Shown: positions 26,915 through 36,060, counted from the stretch's first letter. The stretch: 64,000 bases of DNA from an uncultured Lachnospiraceae bacterium (GCA_900539175.1 UQAW01000016.1:1-64000); one strand, 5' to 3'. The notes: generated by a model not told the origin, from the sequence alone. Numbers and translations: made by a program.

Positions 26915-27278
26915 CGGACGGAAAAGCGGGCGGTCTGAGGGTCTGCCTGCAGGTTCGCTTGCTTCTGCGCTTCTCCTCAGCCAGAGCATGTTGTAAAAAT
27001 CATTGCACCAATCTGTACGTCCCAATTTGCGCCCTGGCGATGTTCGATTTAGTCAACGTAGCACCGCTACGTCTCCCAAATCGAACATCGTCAGAACACA
27101 AATTGGAACGCACATCTTGGTACAAGCATTTTTTCAACCTGCTCACTTACGTTCTCACTAAGCTCATCGCCAAGGGGCTCATGCTTAAGTGTTCACAGTA
27201 AGTGGATCTTCGGACGCGCTCCGAAGTCAGCGCGAACCTTGCAGGCAGACCCTCAGACCGTCCGCTTTTCCTGACTTC
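26915..27278 (-). repeat. Long palindromic element with conserved core (family P), copy A, interrupted by another element
   Basis: Outer arms 26922-26951 and 27240-27269 are near-perfect inverted repeats (AAAAGCGG-CGGTCTGAGG then GTCTGCCTGCA). Inside, on the minus strand, is the core shared with 48052-48230 and 54246-54438: GCGCTGACTTCGGAG, GATCCACTT, CTGTGAACACTTA, TTGGCGATGA, AGCAAGC. The core is split between TGAGC and TGAGG by a second palindromic element (26981-27142). The gap between the peptidase and rsmB holds no convincing gene. Confidence 0.8.
26981..27142. mobile_element. Nested palindromic element (family D), copy 1
   Basis: About 160 bp inserted inside copy A of the family P element. 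Its ends are imperfect inverted repeats (GCATGTTGTAAAAAT against ATTTTTTCAACCTGC), and the centre holds TCAACGTAGC facing GCTACGTCTCCC. The same family stands alone at 47845-48005, sharing the central motif CAACGTAG-CGCTACG. It encodes nothing and is presumably non-autonomous. Confidence 0.7.
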
Positions 27279-27311
27279 TACGTCGGTTCGTTTCCTTTTA
27301 GAATTTTAGAG

Positions 27312-27349
27312 ACGAATCATTTATTCTATAAAAATGATTCGTTTCTTTT
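27312..27349 (+). terminator. Intrinsic terminator before rsmB
   Basis: ACGAATCATTT pairs perfectly with AAATGATTCGT (11 bp, 9-nt loop) and is followed by TTCTTTT. Confidence 0.7.
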
Positions 27350-27428
27350 GGCAATGTTGTAGAGGGGAGAGAGGCGGATAAGGGGGGCGAAGTGGGAATT
27401 GGAGATGGAGTAAAGGAATAGAGGTTGT

Positions 27429-28775
27429 ATGGAGATTAATGTTAGAGAGTTAATTTTGGATATTTTGTTGAGGATTGAGAGGGATGGGGAGCTTAGTCAT
27501 ATTGCGGTGGGGAGTGTGCTGGAGAAGTATCAGTTTCTGCCTAAGAGTGACAGGGCTTTTATTACCAGGGTTTGTGAGGGAACGGTGGAGTATCGGCTGC
27601 AGCTGGATTATATCATTGACTGCATCTCCAGTGTGAAGGTGAAGAAGATGAAACCGGTGATCCGGGAAATTCTGAGGTTTTCGGTTTATCAGTTGAAGTA
27701 TATGGACAGTGTTCCGGATCGGGCGGTGGTTGATGAGGCTGTGAAACTGGCGCAGAAAAGGGGATTTCGGAATCTGAAGAACTTTGTCAATGGGGTGCTG
27801 CGGAATGTGGCGCGTAAGCTGCCTGAAATTGCGTATCCGGATCCTGAAGCGGACAGGGTAAAATATCTGTCAGTTCGGTATTCGATGCCGGAGAGTCTGG
27901 TGGTGCAGTGGAGTGAAGAATTCGGAGAGGAAATTTGTGAGGAGATGTTGAAATCTTTTCTGAAACCGAAGGTTACAACAGTACGGATGTGCAGGACGGG
28001 GCATGACGTAAAGCAGACGATTCAGAAGCTTGAGGATGCGGGGGTTGAAGTAGAGAAGGCACCGTATGCGGAGGATGGGTATGTGCTCCGCGGATTTGAT
28101 TATCTCAATGGTCTGGAAGTGTTCCGGGAAGGAGGGTTTCAGGTTCAGGATGTCAGTTCCATGTTGGTTGCACAGGCTGCTGACCCGAAGCCCCAGAGTC
28201 TGGTGATTGATCTTTGTGCGGCACCGGGAGGCAAGAGTCTGCATGTGGCAGACCGGATGGATGGTCAGGGAATGGTGGAAGCCAGAGATGTGACAGAATA
28301 TAAGGTGAATCTGATCCGGGAGAATGTCGAGCGGCTGGGGCTTAAGAATGTGAAAGAGATGTGCCTGGATGCTGCTGTGATGCGTAAAGAGGATCAGAAG
28401 CGAGCGGATCTGGTGCTTGCGGATGTTCCGTGTTCCGGCTATGGTGTGATTGGGAAAAAGCCTGAGATCAAATATGGAGCAGACAGAGAAAAGCAGCAGG
28501 AGCTTGTGACATTGCAGAGGAACATACTGGAGAATGCGGTTGCATGTCTGAAAGAGGGCGGTGTTTTGATCTATAGTACATGTACGATAGGAAAAACAGA
28601 AAATCAGGAGAATGTGCAATGGCTTGCCGAACATTTTCCTGTGAAATTGGAGTCTCTGAATCCGTATCTTTGTGAGGAGCTGCATTCGGAAACTACGGAA
28701 AAAGGATATCTGCAGCTGCTTCCGGGAGTACATAAATGTGATGGATTTTTCCTGGCCAGGCTGAGGAAGATATAG
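27429..28775 (+). CDS. rsmB: 16S rRNA (cytosine-967-C5)-methyltransferase
   Basis: A 448-residue protein with an N-terminal NusB-like RNA-binding domain (residues 1-130) and a C-terminal Rossmann methyltransferase. The AdoMet loop is DLCAAPGGKS near residue 261. The two catalytic cysteines are in DVPCSGYG (about 335) and STCTIGKTENQENV (about 385). It modifies C967 of 16S rRNA. It leads a run of genes through thiN that are closely spaced on the + strand. Confidence 0.95.
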   Translation: MEINVRELILDILLRIERDGELSHIAVGSVLEKYQFLPKSDRAFITRVCEGTVEYRLQLDYIIDCISSVKVKKMKPVIREILRFSVYQLKYMDSVPDRAVVDEAVKLAQKRGFRNLKNFVNGVLRNVARKLPEIAYPDPEADRVKYLSVRYSMPESLVVQWSEEFGEEICEEMLKSFLKPKVTTVRMCRTGHDVKQTIQKLEDAGVEVEKAPYAEDGYVLRGFDYLNGLEVFREGGFQVQDVSSMLVAQAADPKPQSLVIDLCAAPGGKSLHVADRMDGQGMVEARDVTEYKVNLIRENVERLGLKNVKEMCLDAAVMRKEDQKRADLVLADVPCSGYGVIGKKPEIKYGADREKQQELVTLQRNILENAVACLKEGGVLIYSTCTIGKTENQENVQWLAEHFPVKLESLNPYLCEELHSETTEKGYLQLLPGVHKCDGFFLARLRKI

Positions 28776-28822
28776 TCTGTGAGCAGGAGTTCTGTATAGA
28801 AGGAAAAAGAAAGAAGTAAATT

Positions 28823-29878
28823 ATGATTGATAAAAGAGAATTGTCTCTGGATCTGCGCTCCATGTATCCGAAGGAATTGCAGCGGGTGATGGCAGAATTG
28901 GGGGAAAAGCCTTTTAAGGCAAAGCAGTTGTTTGAATGGCTGCATCAAAAAGGGGCAAAGTCATATGAAGAGATGACAAATTTGTCTAAGGGACTGCGGG
29001 AAAAGCTTTCGGCGGAGTATCCTCTTGAGAACCTTGAAGTTTTGGAAGTGCAGGAGTCAAAGCTGGATGGTACAAAGAAATTTTTATTCCGGCTTTCGGA
29101 TGGAAATGTGATTGAGAGTGTGTGGATGAAGTATCATCACGGAAACTCGGTCTGTATTTCTTCACAGGTGGGCTGCAGGATGGGCTGCAAGTTCTGTGCA
29201 TCCACTATCGGGGGTCTGGTACGGTGTCTGCGGGCATCAGAGATGTTGGAACAGATTTATAAGATTACGGAAATCACAGGAGAGCGGGTATCTAATGTGG
29301 TTGTCATGGGAACCGGCGAACCTCTGGACAATTACGAGAACCTTCTGAGGTTTATCAGAATGATAAGTGATGAAAAGGGAATAAACTTAAGTCAGAGGAA
29401 CATTACCGTATCTACCTGCGGCATCGTGCCCGCAATGTATAAGCTGGCAGAGGAAAAACTGCAGATTACGCTGGCCCTTTCTCTGCATGCCCCAAATGAT
29501 GAGAAACGGAAAGAGCTGATGCCGATTGCGTATCAGTACACGATGAAAGAGGTACTGAATGCCTGCAGAAATTATTTTGCCAAAACAGGGCGCAGAATCA
29601 CCTTTGAATATTCTTTGGTAGGAGGAAAAAATGACAGTGAGGAGGATGCAAAACAGCTGTCTGCGCAGATCCGTGATATGAATTGTCACGTAAATCTGAT
29701 CCCGGTAAATCCGATCAAAGAGCGTGATTATATAAAATCTGACAAAAAAGTTATAGAGAATTTCAAAAATAAACTTGAAAAATACGGAATAAATGTTACT
29801 ATTAGAAGGGAAATGGGCAGTGATATCGACGGTGCCTGTGGACAATTACGTCGAAAATATATCGATAAAACCGAATAG
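28823..29878 (+). CDS. rlmN: 23S rRNA (adenine-2503-C2) / tRNA methyltransferase, radical SAM
   Basis: A 351-residue radical SAM enzyme. The cluster-binding CxxxCxxC is present as CRMGCKFC at about residues 117-124, the GTGEPLDNYENL motif follows, and the C-terminal methyl-carrying Cys is in DIDGACGQLR (about 339). The family methylates A2503 in the peptidyl-transferase centre and some tRNAs. Eleven bp separate it from the phosphatase gene. Confidence 0.95.
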   Translation: MIDKRELSLDLRSMYPKELQRVMAELGEKPFKAKQLFEWLHQKGAKSYEEMTNLSKGLREKLSAEYPLENLEVLEVQESKLDGTKKFLFRLSDGNVIESVWMKYHHGNSVCISSQVGCRMGCKFCASTIGGLVRCLRASEMLEQIYKITEITGERVSNVVVMGTGEPLDNYENLLRFIRMISDEKGINLSQRNITVSTCGIVPAMYKLAEEKLQITLALSLHAPNDEKRKELMPIAYQYTMKEVLNACRNYFAKTGRRITFEYSLVGGKNDSEEDAKQLSAQIRDMNCHVNLIPVNPIKERDYIKSDKKVIENFKNKLEKYGINVTIRREMGSDIDGACGQLRRKYIDKTE

Positions 29879-29889
29879 GAGAGGAAGAC

Positions 29890-30627
29890 ATGAAGGTATT
29901 TGCGGAAACAGACATCGGCCGGAGACGGAAGATGAACCAGGACTTTGTGTATGCTTCAGAACAGCCGGTGGGCAATCTTCCGAACCTGTTTGTTGTAGCT
30001 GACGGCATGGGCGGTCACAACGCAGGAGATTTTGCCTCACGGTTTGGCGTATCGATTCTGGTGGAGACGGTGATGAAAGACACCAACTTCAATCCGGTGA
30101 AGATTATGCGCCATGGCCTGGAAGCAGCCAACACTCTGGTGTTGGAACAGGCAAGAAAAGATGCCACGATGGCTGGCATGGGAACTACCATGGTTGCCGT
30201 CACGATTGTAGGAAATTATGCCTACATAGCGAATGTGGGTGACAGTCGCCTGTACCTTGCGACAGACAGATTGGAGCAGGTGACAAGGGATCATTCATTG
30301 ATTGCGGAGATGGTAAGAATCGGGGAGCTTACTCCGGAGGAAGCAAGAAATCATCCGGATAAGAATATTATTACAAGGGCGATCGGCACAGCGGAAGAAG
30401 TGAAGATTGACTTCTTTGATGTGAAGCTGGAGCCCGGAAATCAGATTGTGATGTGTTCGGACGGGCTGACCAATATGGTTACGGATGAAGAAATCTATGA
30501 GACCGTCCAGATTCAGGAGGGGAATAAGGCACAGCGTCTGATTGATATGGCAAATGCAAATGGCGGTAAAGATAACATCACAGTTATCATCGTCGAACCA
30601 TTTACAAACGAGGTGAGAGAATGTTAA
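29890..30627 (+). CDS. stp: PP2C-family protein serine/threonine phosphatase
   Basis: A 245-residue PP2C phosphatase. Metal-binding Asp residues are in VADGMGGHN (near 37), GDSRLYL and CSDGLTNMV, and the DN pair is near the C-terminus (GGKDNITVIIVE). It is the cognate partner of the kinase encoded next, whose gene overlaps by 7 bp, and reverses phosphorylation of cell-wall and division targets. Confidence 0.95.
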   Translation: MKVFAETDIGRRRKMNQDFVYASEQPVGNLPNLFVVADGMGGHNAGDFASRFGVSILVETVMKDTNFNPVKIMRHGLEAANTLVLEQARKDATMAGMGTTMVAVTIVGNYAYIANVGDSRLYLATDRLEQVTRDHSLIAEMVRIGELTPEEARNHPDKNIITRAIGTAEEVKIDFFDVKLEPGNQIVMCSDGLTNMVTDEEIYETVQIQEGNKAQRLIDMANANGGKDNITVIIVEPFTNEVREC

Positions 30628-32780
30628 AAGAGGGAACAGTCGTAGGACAAAGATATGAGATTATCAGCCGTGTCGGCGGCGGCGGAATGGCTGATGTCTA
30701 CAAGGCAAAAGATCACAAACTGAACCGTATGGTAGCAGTAAAGGTTATGAAGGCAGAGTTCAAAGAAGATCCCACATTCATAACCAAATTCAGAAAAGAA
30801 GCCCAGGCGGCAGCCGGGCTGTCGCATCCGAACATTGTTAATGTATACGATGTAGGAGATGACAACGGTTTGTATTATATCGTTATGGAACTGGTAGAAG
30901 GCATTACGCTGAAGGATTATATTACCAGAAAGGGTAAGCTGAGTGTCAAGGAATCTACCAGTATTGCGATTCAGGTTTCTCTGGGACTGCAGGCAGCCCA
31001 TAACCGGGGAATTATTCACCGGGATGTGAAACCGCAGAATATTATTATTTCCACAGATGGTAAAGTAAAGCTTTCCGATTTTGGTATTGCAAAAGCTACA
31101 AACTCCAATACGATTACTTCGAATGTCATGGGTTCCGTACATTACAGTTCTCCGGAGCAGGTGAGGGGCGGATTCAGTGATGCAAAAAGTGATATCTATT
31201 CATTGGGTGTGACGTTGTATGAGATGGTTACCGGAAAGGTTCCGTTTGACGGAGAGACGAGTGTTGCGATTGCCATCAAGCATCTGCAGGAAGAGATTGA
31301 AGCTCCGTCCAGATATACACCGACCCTTCCCTATGCTCTGGAACAGATTATTCTGAAATGTACGCAGAAGAGTCCGGACCGCAGATATAGTGATATGGCA
31401 GGAGTGATTGAGGATTTGAAACATTCTCTGATCGATCCCCAGGGAAATTTTGTAGTCATGACACCGCTCAGTGCCCATGCCCAGACCGTTATCATGTCTC
31501 CGGGCGAGATGGAAAGTATCCGCAATACTGCCGTAAAAGAGCAGAATACCATACAACAGAGTTATATGGATGAGGATGACGAGGAAGAAGATTACGAAGA
31601 AGACACGGATGAGGATGATGAGGATGATTACGACGAATACGATGATTATGACGATGAGGATGACGAGAGTTCAGGATTAGAGAAGGCCATCACGATCGGA
31701 GGATTTATCATCGGTGCGATCATTATTGTAATTTTGATTTATTTTATTGCCAGGGCGGCTGGATTGGTAAAAGGTCTGGGAGGAGCAAAGGATAACTCAA
31801 ATTCAGTCAGCATCTCTTCGGAAAGTGATGAGAAAGAGGAAGATCCGGATGCCGGCAAAGTTGCAGTTCCTGATCTGACGAATAAGACCAGAGAAGAGGC
31901 GGAAAGCCTTCTGAATCAGCTTGAATTGGGAGCAAAATACGATGGTGAAGAAGCATCTGATACAGTAGCGGCCGGATTGGTATGCTATCAGAGCGTTCAG
32001 GCCAGTGAGAAGGTTGAGAAAGGAACCATGATTTTGTTCAAACTGAGCTCCGGTGCAGGGGAAGTGACAATTCCGGGTGAAGTGATCGGTATGAGCCAGC
32101 AGGATGCTACAGTTACTCTGGTTGGTTTAGGATTCAAGGTTTCTGATAATGTGGTAAGACAAAATGATGATAATGTTCCCATCGGAAATGTCATCTCTGT
32201 AAGTCCTGATGCAGGAACGAATGCAGCACCGGGAACAGAAATTACCCTGACGATCAGCACCGGTCCGCAGCAATCACAGGAAAATGAAAAAGTGAATGTT
32301 CCCAGTTATATCGGTCTGACACAGGAAGATGCTACCTCAAGTCTGGAGAAGAAGGGGCTGAAAGTTGAGATTGCCTACAGTACCAGCGGCGCATATAATA
32401 AAGGTGACGTCATCAAACAGAACCCTGTCGGCGGTTCAGAAGTACCAAAGGGTTCAACGGTTGTTTTGACCATTAATGATCCGGACAAGGCTGCTTCCGG
32501 GGAAGATAATCAGACAGCAGGAACCGGGGCAAAGTGGGTATGCAGAAAGGAACTGCAGGAGCCGAGTAATTATAATGGCGGCAGTGTGGAAATTGTACTG
32601 ATTCAGCAGGTGAACGGTGAGACAGTGACAACATCTGTTTATTCCGGTACGAATCCGTGGGCAAATGGTCCATATACGCCGACAATTGAAGGTGCAAGCG
32701 GAGTGTCTACGGGAACGATTCAGATGACCGAAAATGGCGGCGGAACATGGAAATGGGATGCACCGTTTTCAGAAAGTTAA
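30621..32780 (+). CDS. prkC: PASTA-domain serine/threonine kinase PrkC/Stk
   Basis: A 719-residue transmembrane kinase. The kinase domain spans about residues 10-270 with GGGGMADVYKA, VAVKVM, HRDVKPQNI and DFGIAKA. A very acidic linker (about residues 314-350, almost all Asp/Glu/Tyr) precedes one transmembrane helix (about 353-378). Outside the membrane are three PASTA repeats beginning VAVPDLTNKT, VTIPGEVIGM and VNVPSYIGLT, which sense muropeptides or lipid II in this family, then a ~80-residue C-terminal domain rich in Thr/Gly that I do not recognise. It forms an operon with stp. Confidence 0.95.
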   Translation: MLKEGTVVGQRYEIISRVGGGGMADVYKAKDHKLNRMVAVKVMKAEFKEDPTFITKFRKEAQAAAGLSHPNIVNVYDVGDDNGLYYIVMELVEGITLKDYITRKGKLSVKESTSIAIQVSLGLQAAHNRGIIHRDVKPQNIIISTDGKVKLSDFGIAKATNSNTITSNVMGSVHYSSPEQVRGGFSDAKSDIYSLGVTLYEMVTGKVPFDGETSVAIAIKHLQEEIEAPSRYTPTLPYALEQIILKCTQKSPDRRYSDMAGVIEDLKHSLIDPQGNFVVMTPLSAHAQTVIMSPGEMESIRNTAVKEQNTIQQSYMDEDDEEEDYEEDTDEDDEDDYDEYDDYDDEDDESSGLEKAITIGGFIIGAIIIVILIYFIARAAGLVKGLGGAKDNSNSVSISSESDEKEEDPDAGKVAVPDLTNKTREEAESLLNQLELGAKYDGEEASDTVAAGLVCYQSVQASEKVEKGTMILFKLSSGAGEVTIPGEVIGMSQQDATVTLVGLGFKVSDNVVRQNDDNVPIGNVISVSPDAGTNAAPGTEITLTISTGPQQSQENEKVNVPSYIGLTQEDATSSLEKKGLKVEIAYSTSGAYNKGDVIKQNPVGGSEVPKGSTVVLTINDPDKAASGEDNQTAGTGAKWVCRKELQEPSNYNGGSVEIVLIQQVNGETVTTSVYSGTNPWANGPYTPTIEGASGVSTGTIQMTENGGGTWKWDAPFSES

Positions 32781-32783
32781 TCT

Positions 32784-33665
32784 ATGACAGGAAAAATTAT
32801 AAAAGGGATAGCAGGATTCTACTATGTATTGGTAGAATCCGCTGTTTATGAATGTAAGGCAAAAGGAATATTCCGAAAAGAGAAAAAAAAGCCTATGGTA
32901 GGGGATCAGGTGGAGATCGAAGTTCTGGATCAGGAAACGATGACAGGAAATCTGATCTCCATTTTGCCAAGAAAAAATGAATTGATTCGTCCGGCTGTGG
33001 CAAATGTGGATCAGGCAATGGTAATTTTTGCAATGGAGAGTCCAAAGCCGAACATTGCACTTTTGGATCGCTTTCTGCTGATGATGGAATGGCAGCAGGT
33101 AGAAACAAGAATCTGTTTCAACAAAAAAGATCTGGCAGAGCGGGGGGAAGCAGAGCGATTAAGTGAAATCTACCGGGGATGTGGGTATCAGGTGTTAATG
33201 TGCAGTGCTGCCCAGGGAGACGGAGTGGAAGAAATCAAAGCGATATTGAAAGGAAAGACTACGGTTGTGGCGGGACCTTCGGGTGTCGGGAAGTCATCTT
33301 TGACGAATCTGATGCAGGAGAATGTTCTGATGGAAACCGGAGAAATCAGCCAGAAGCTGAAACGGGGAAAGCATACGACCAGGCATTCTCAGGTGATTGC
33401 GGTCAACGAAGAAACATTTTTGATGGATACCCCGGGATTCAGTTCTCTGGATACCGTTGATATTCCGAAAGAGGAGCTGCGTTTTTATTTTCCTGAATTG
33501 GGGGCGTATGAAGGGAAATGCCGGTTCAATGGCTGCCACCATATAAACGAACCGGACTGCGCAGTAAAGGAAGCTGTGGAGGCTGGGGTAATCAGTCGTT
33601 CACGTTACGAAAACTATATGATGTTTTATCATGAGCTTAAAGAAAAGGAAAAGAGGAGATATTGA
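32784..33665 (+). CDS. rsgA: Ribosome small-subunit GTPase RsgA
   Basis: A 293-residue circularly permuted GTPase helping 30S maturation. An N-terminal OB fold is followed by the G4 motif (NKKD), then G1 GPSGVGKSS near residue 164 and G3 DTPGF, in the permuted order. The C-terminal zinc site is CRFNGCHH with a later Cys in EPDCAV. It starts 3 bp after prkC and overlaps rpe by 1 bp, a gene order common in Firmicutes. Confidence 0.95.
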   Translation: MTGKIIKGIAGFYYVLVESAVYECKAKGIFRKEKKKPMVGDQVEIEVLDQETMTGNLISILPRKNELIRPAVANVDQAMVIFAMESPKPNIALLDRFLLMMEWQQVETRICFNKKDLAERGEAERLSEIYRGCGYQVLMCSAAQGDGVEEIKAILKGKTTVVAGPSGVGKSSLTNLMQENVLMETGEISQKLKRGKHTTRHSQVIAVNEETFLMDTPGFSSLDTVDIPKEELRFYFPELGAYEGKCRFNGCHHINEPDCAVKEAVEAGVISRSRYENYMMFYHELKEKEKRRY

Positions 33666-34327
33666 TGAAGTATCAGCTATCCCCGTCGATTCTTGCGGCG
33701 GATTTTAACAGACTTGGGGAACAAATCAACGAGGTGGAGAAAGCCGGATGTGAATGGCTTCATATTGATGTAATGGATGGGATGTTCGTACCGTGTATTT
33801 CTCTTGGAATGCCGGTGATTGAATCTATACGGAAAGAGAGCAGTCTGTTTTTTGATGTACATCTGATGGTGGAAGATCCGGAACGATATGTGCCGGAAAT
33901 TGTCAAAAACGGAGCAGATATGGTTACCGTACATGTGGAAGCCTGCCCACATCTTGACCGGACACTGGAAGTCATTCGTGAATGCGGGGCGAAGGCTGGA
34001 GTTGTATTGAATCCGGAAACCTCTCTGTGTACATTGGACTATGTGATGGACAAGGTGGATATGGTTCTTTTAATGACGGTAAATCCAGGGTTTGGCGGTC
34101 AGACATATATTGAGTCTTCAACCAGAAAAATCCGGAACTTACGGAAGATGATAGAGGAGCTTGGCAAGCCTGTGGATATTGAAGTGGATGGAGGAATTAA
34201 TTTGTCTACGATTGACACTGTTTTGGAAGCCGGGGCCAATATCCTTGTAGCGGGATCTGCCGTGTTCAAGGGAAATATCGGTGAAAATATCAGCGGGTTG
34301 GAAGAACGAATTTCAAAATGGCGGTAG
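33665..34327 (+). CDS. rpe: Ribulose-phosphate 3-epimerase
   Basis: A 220-residue TIM-barrel enzyme of the pentose phosphate pathway. Signatures: LSPSILAADF at the N-terminus, HIDVMDGMFVP, HLMVEDPERY, MTVNPGFGGQ and EVDGGIN, holding the catalytic Asp residues and metal-binding His. The ATG overlaps the rsgA stop as TGATG. Confidence 0.95.
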   Translation: MKYQLSPSILAADFNRLGEQINEVEKAGCEWLHIDVMDGMFVPCISLGMPVIESIRKESSLFFDVHLMVEDPERYVPEIVKNGADMVTVHVEACPHLDRTLEVIRECGAKAGVVLNPETSLCTLDYVMDKVDMVLLMTVNPGFGGQTYIESSTRKIRNLRKMIEELGKPVDIEVDGGINLSTIDTVLEAGANILVAGSAVFKGNIGENISGLEERISKWR

Positions 34328-34341
34328 CGTGGTGAATAGGT

Positions 34342-34503
34342 GATTGCGAAACTTTCCGGAAGTTAGTTTAGAATTCGTTCTCACTCCGACATCCGTACAA
34401 AATATAGAAAAATGTTCGCTTGCATCGTACATTTTTCTATATTTTGTTCGTCTGTAGTCGCAATCACGAATCTCTAAACCGATTTCCGGAGAGTTTCGCA
34501 ATT
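34342..34503. repeat. MITE-like palindromic element (family M), copy 2, long form
   Basis: Terminal inverted repeats ATTGCGAAACTTTCCGGAA and TTCCGGAGAGTTTCGCAAT match those at 24624-24694. The centre carries an extra perfect 17-bp palindrome (AAAATATAGAAAAATGT and its complement at about 34399-34447) missing from the short copy. It lies between rpe and thiN. Confidence 0.75.
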
Positions 34504-34612
34504 GTTTATGTGGTGAAGATAGAAAGGAGTGAGGTTCCGGGAAGTGCCTTGCTCTTTTTTGATGTGGCGGAAGCCGAAGGGAAAGTTTTAATCGAGAATG
34601 GAGAGAAGAGAG

Positions 34613-35263
34613 ATGGTTGCAGTTTTGATTAGCGGAGGTGCCATTGAGGAGGAATTTGCTGTTGGTTTTTTGGATAAGTGCAAAGCGGACCAGATTATAG
34701 CGGTGGATCGGGGGTTAACATTTTGTAAGCGATATGGAATCCGGCCGAATTGTATCGTAGGGGATTTTGACAGCCTGCCGGGAGGGATTTTAGAAGAATA
34801 CGAGAAAGATACAGATATTATGATCAAGCGGTTGATACCGGAAAAGGATGATTCGGATTCGGAGTGTGCGATGCATCTGGCAATGGATATGGGGGCAGAG
34901 ATCATTTATCTGTTAGGAGGCGTGGGAACACGGTTGGATCATGTAATGGCAAATCTTCAGCTACTGGCATATGCGCGTGTCCGGGGAGTTAAAATGTATA
35001 TGGCAGATGCACATAATCTGATTACAGTCCTTGATGGAACAACTGTATTGAAGAGGGAAAACCAGTTTGGGGATTATGTTTCCTTTTTTTCTCTTGGAGA
35101 TGAGGTCACAGATGTAACACTTCGTGGATTCCGGTATCCGCTTACGGATTATCGTCTTACAAATACTTCCTGTGGTCTGACTGTAAGCAATGAAATTGCA
35201 GAGGAGGAAGCAACGGTAAGTTTTTCGGAGGGGCTGCTTGTGATGATACAGTCGAAGGATTGA
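34613..35263 (+). CDS. thiN: Thiamine pyrophosphokinase
   Basis: A ~216-residue enzyme converting thiamine to thiamine pyrophosphate. Family signatures are VAVDRGLTFC, GDFDSLP, KDDSDSECAMHLA and GGVGTRLDHVMANL. ATG 34613 is preferred over 34598 because GGAGAGAAG lies at a suitable distance before it. Here thiN follows the rsgA-rpe pair, as in Bacillus, but a repeat element separates them. Confidence 0.92.
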   Translation: MVAVLISGGAIEEEFAVGFLDKCKADQIIAVDRGLTFCKRYGIRPNCIVGDFDSLPGGILEEYEKDTDIMIKRLIPEKDDSDSECAMHLAMDMGAEIIYLLGGVGTRLDHVMANLQLLAYARVRGVKMYMADAHNLITVLDGTTVLKRENQFGDYVSFFSLGDEVTDVTLRGFRYPLTDYRLTNTSCGLTVSNEIAEEEATVSFSEGLLVMIQSKD

Positions 35264-35363
35264 AAAATGAAAAACATATATGACATTTCGAGAGAGTTTT
35301 CTCTGGATTTTATAAAAATTCTAATATGAGCGGATAATTGTGTTGTAGCCATAAGAAAAAACA

Positions 35364-35389
35364 TAGCCCCTCTGAGAACAGAAGGGCTA
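35364..35389 (-). terminator. Terminator of the toxin-antitoxin operon
   Basis: TAGCCC and TCTG pair with CAGA and GGGCTA around a 4-nt loop with one mismatch. On the minus strand the hairpin is followed by ATGTTTTTTC. It may also act weakly on thiN transcripts. Confidence 0.6.
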
Positions 35390-35392
35390 AAA

Positions 35393-35728
35393 TTATTCCA
35401 TATCCATTTGCGATAACTGATGTAATTGATCACACTTTGCATAGATTACGGCAGTAATTTGAACTTTCAAATTATCTTCATCTATCCAGAAATATACAAG
35501 GAAATTTTTTATTGGTAAACGGTGTATTCTGTTCGTGTGCCATGGCTCTTCATTAAGCAGGGTGACACGTTGAGGAAAGTGTGCAAGTGATGCAAAAGAA
35601 TCTTCCAGTGTATCCAGTAGATGAAGGGCAGCATCGGGAGCTTTTAGCTCATGGGCTATATAATGTATGATTTCCTGTATTTGTTTTTCTGCTTGAGATG
35701 TGATTTTCACGTTATAAGTTTCACACAT
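35393..35728 (-). CDS. RelE/ParE-family toxin
   Basis: A 111-residue protein with the ParE/RelE pattern: VKITSQAEKQIQEIIHYIA, a central HFPQRVTLLNEEPW, and C-terminal RLPIKNFLVYFWIDEDN with VQITAVIYAKCD. Family members cleave ribosome-bound mRNA or poison gyrase; this sequence alone does not decide which. Its ATG overlaps the antitoxin stop by 1 bp. It lies on the opposite strand to its neighbours, in a region with integrase remnants, so horizontal origin is likely. Confidence 0.85.
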   Translation of the reverse strand: MCETYNVKITSQAEKQIQEIIHYIAHELKAPDAALHLLDTLEDSFASLAHFPQRVTLLNEEPWHTNRIHRLPIKNFLVYFWIDEDNLKVQITAVIYAKCDQLHQLSQMDME

Positions 35729-36030
35729 TATCGTAACTCCCGTCTTAGATCTGCAAATACATCACTAACAGGACGTGATTGGTCAGCTTTGGCTTGTGAT
35801 AATCCTGCTTGCATTATGGAGCTAAATTCTTCTGTGGTCATAGTATCACGTGCAGGAGGTTCTTTAGGTAATGACAGTGAAAAAGGAATGCTTTTTGTAA
35901 GGATGATTTGTTTATATAATGCATTGATAACGACAGAAGCGGGAAGACCAAGTTCGGACATAATGGTTTCTGCCTTTTCTTTTGTTTCTGGTTCAACGCG
36001 AGCGAGTACGTTTGCACTTTTTGTAGCCAT
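35728..36030 (-). CDS. RelB/DinJ-family antitoxin
   Basis: A 100-residue protein starting MATKSANVLARVEPETKEKA with a ribbon-helix-helix N-terminus that binds DNA, followed by LGLPASVVINALYKQII typical of RelB/DinJ. The C-terminal half, which would wrap the toxin, is hydrophilic. I chose the ATG at 36030 because GAAAGGTGG lies upstream; the frame is open for 33 more codons but without a good ribosome site. A promoter with an internal palindrome lies just upstream. Confidence 0.87.
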   Translation of the reverse strand: MATKSANVLARVEPETKEKAETIMSELGLPASVVINALYKQIILTKSIPFSLSLPKEPPARDTMTTEEFSSIMQAGLSQAKADQSRPVSDVFADLRRELR

Positions 36031-36060
36031 GATTATACCACCTTTCTTATTTTTAATATT

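Noticed and set aside
26959..27201. An 80-codon frame in the gap before rsmB
   Set aside because: It runs through nested palindromic elements whose sequence recurs elsewhere without keeping the frame open.
27870..28733. Long antisense reading frame (287 codons) opposite rsmB
   Set aside because: It lies wholly opposite a strongly conserved gene, has His/Cys/Phe-rich composition typical of antisense frames, and no ribosome site.
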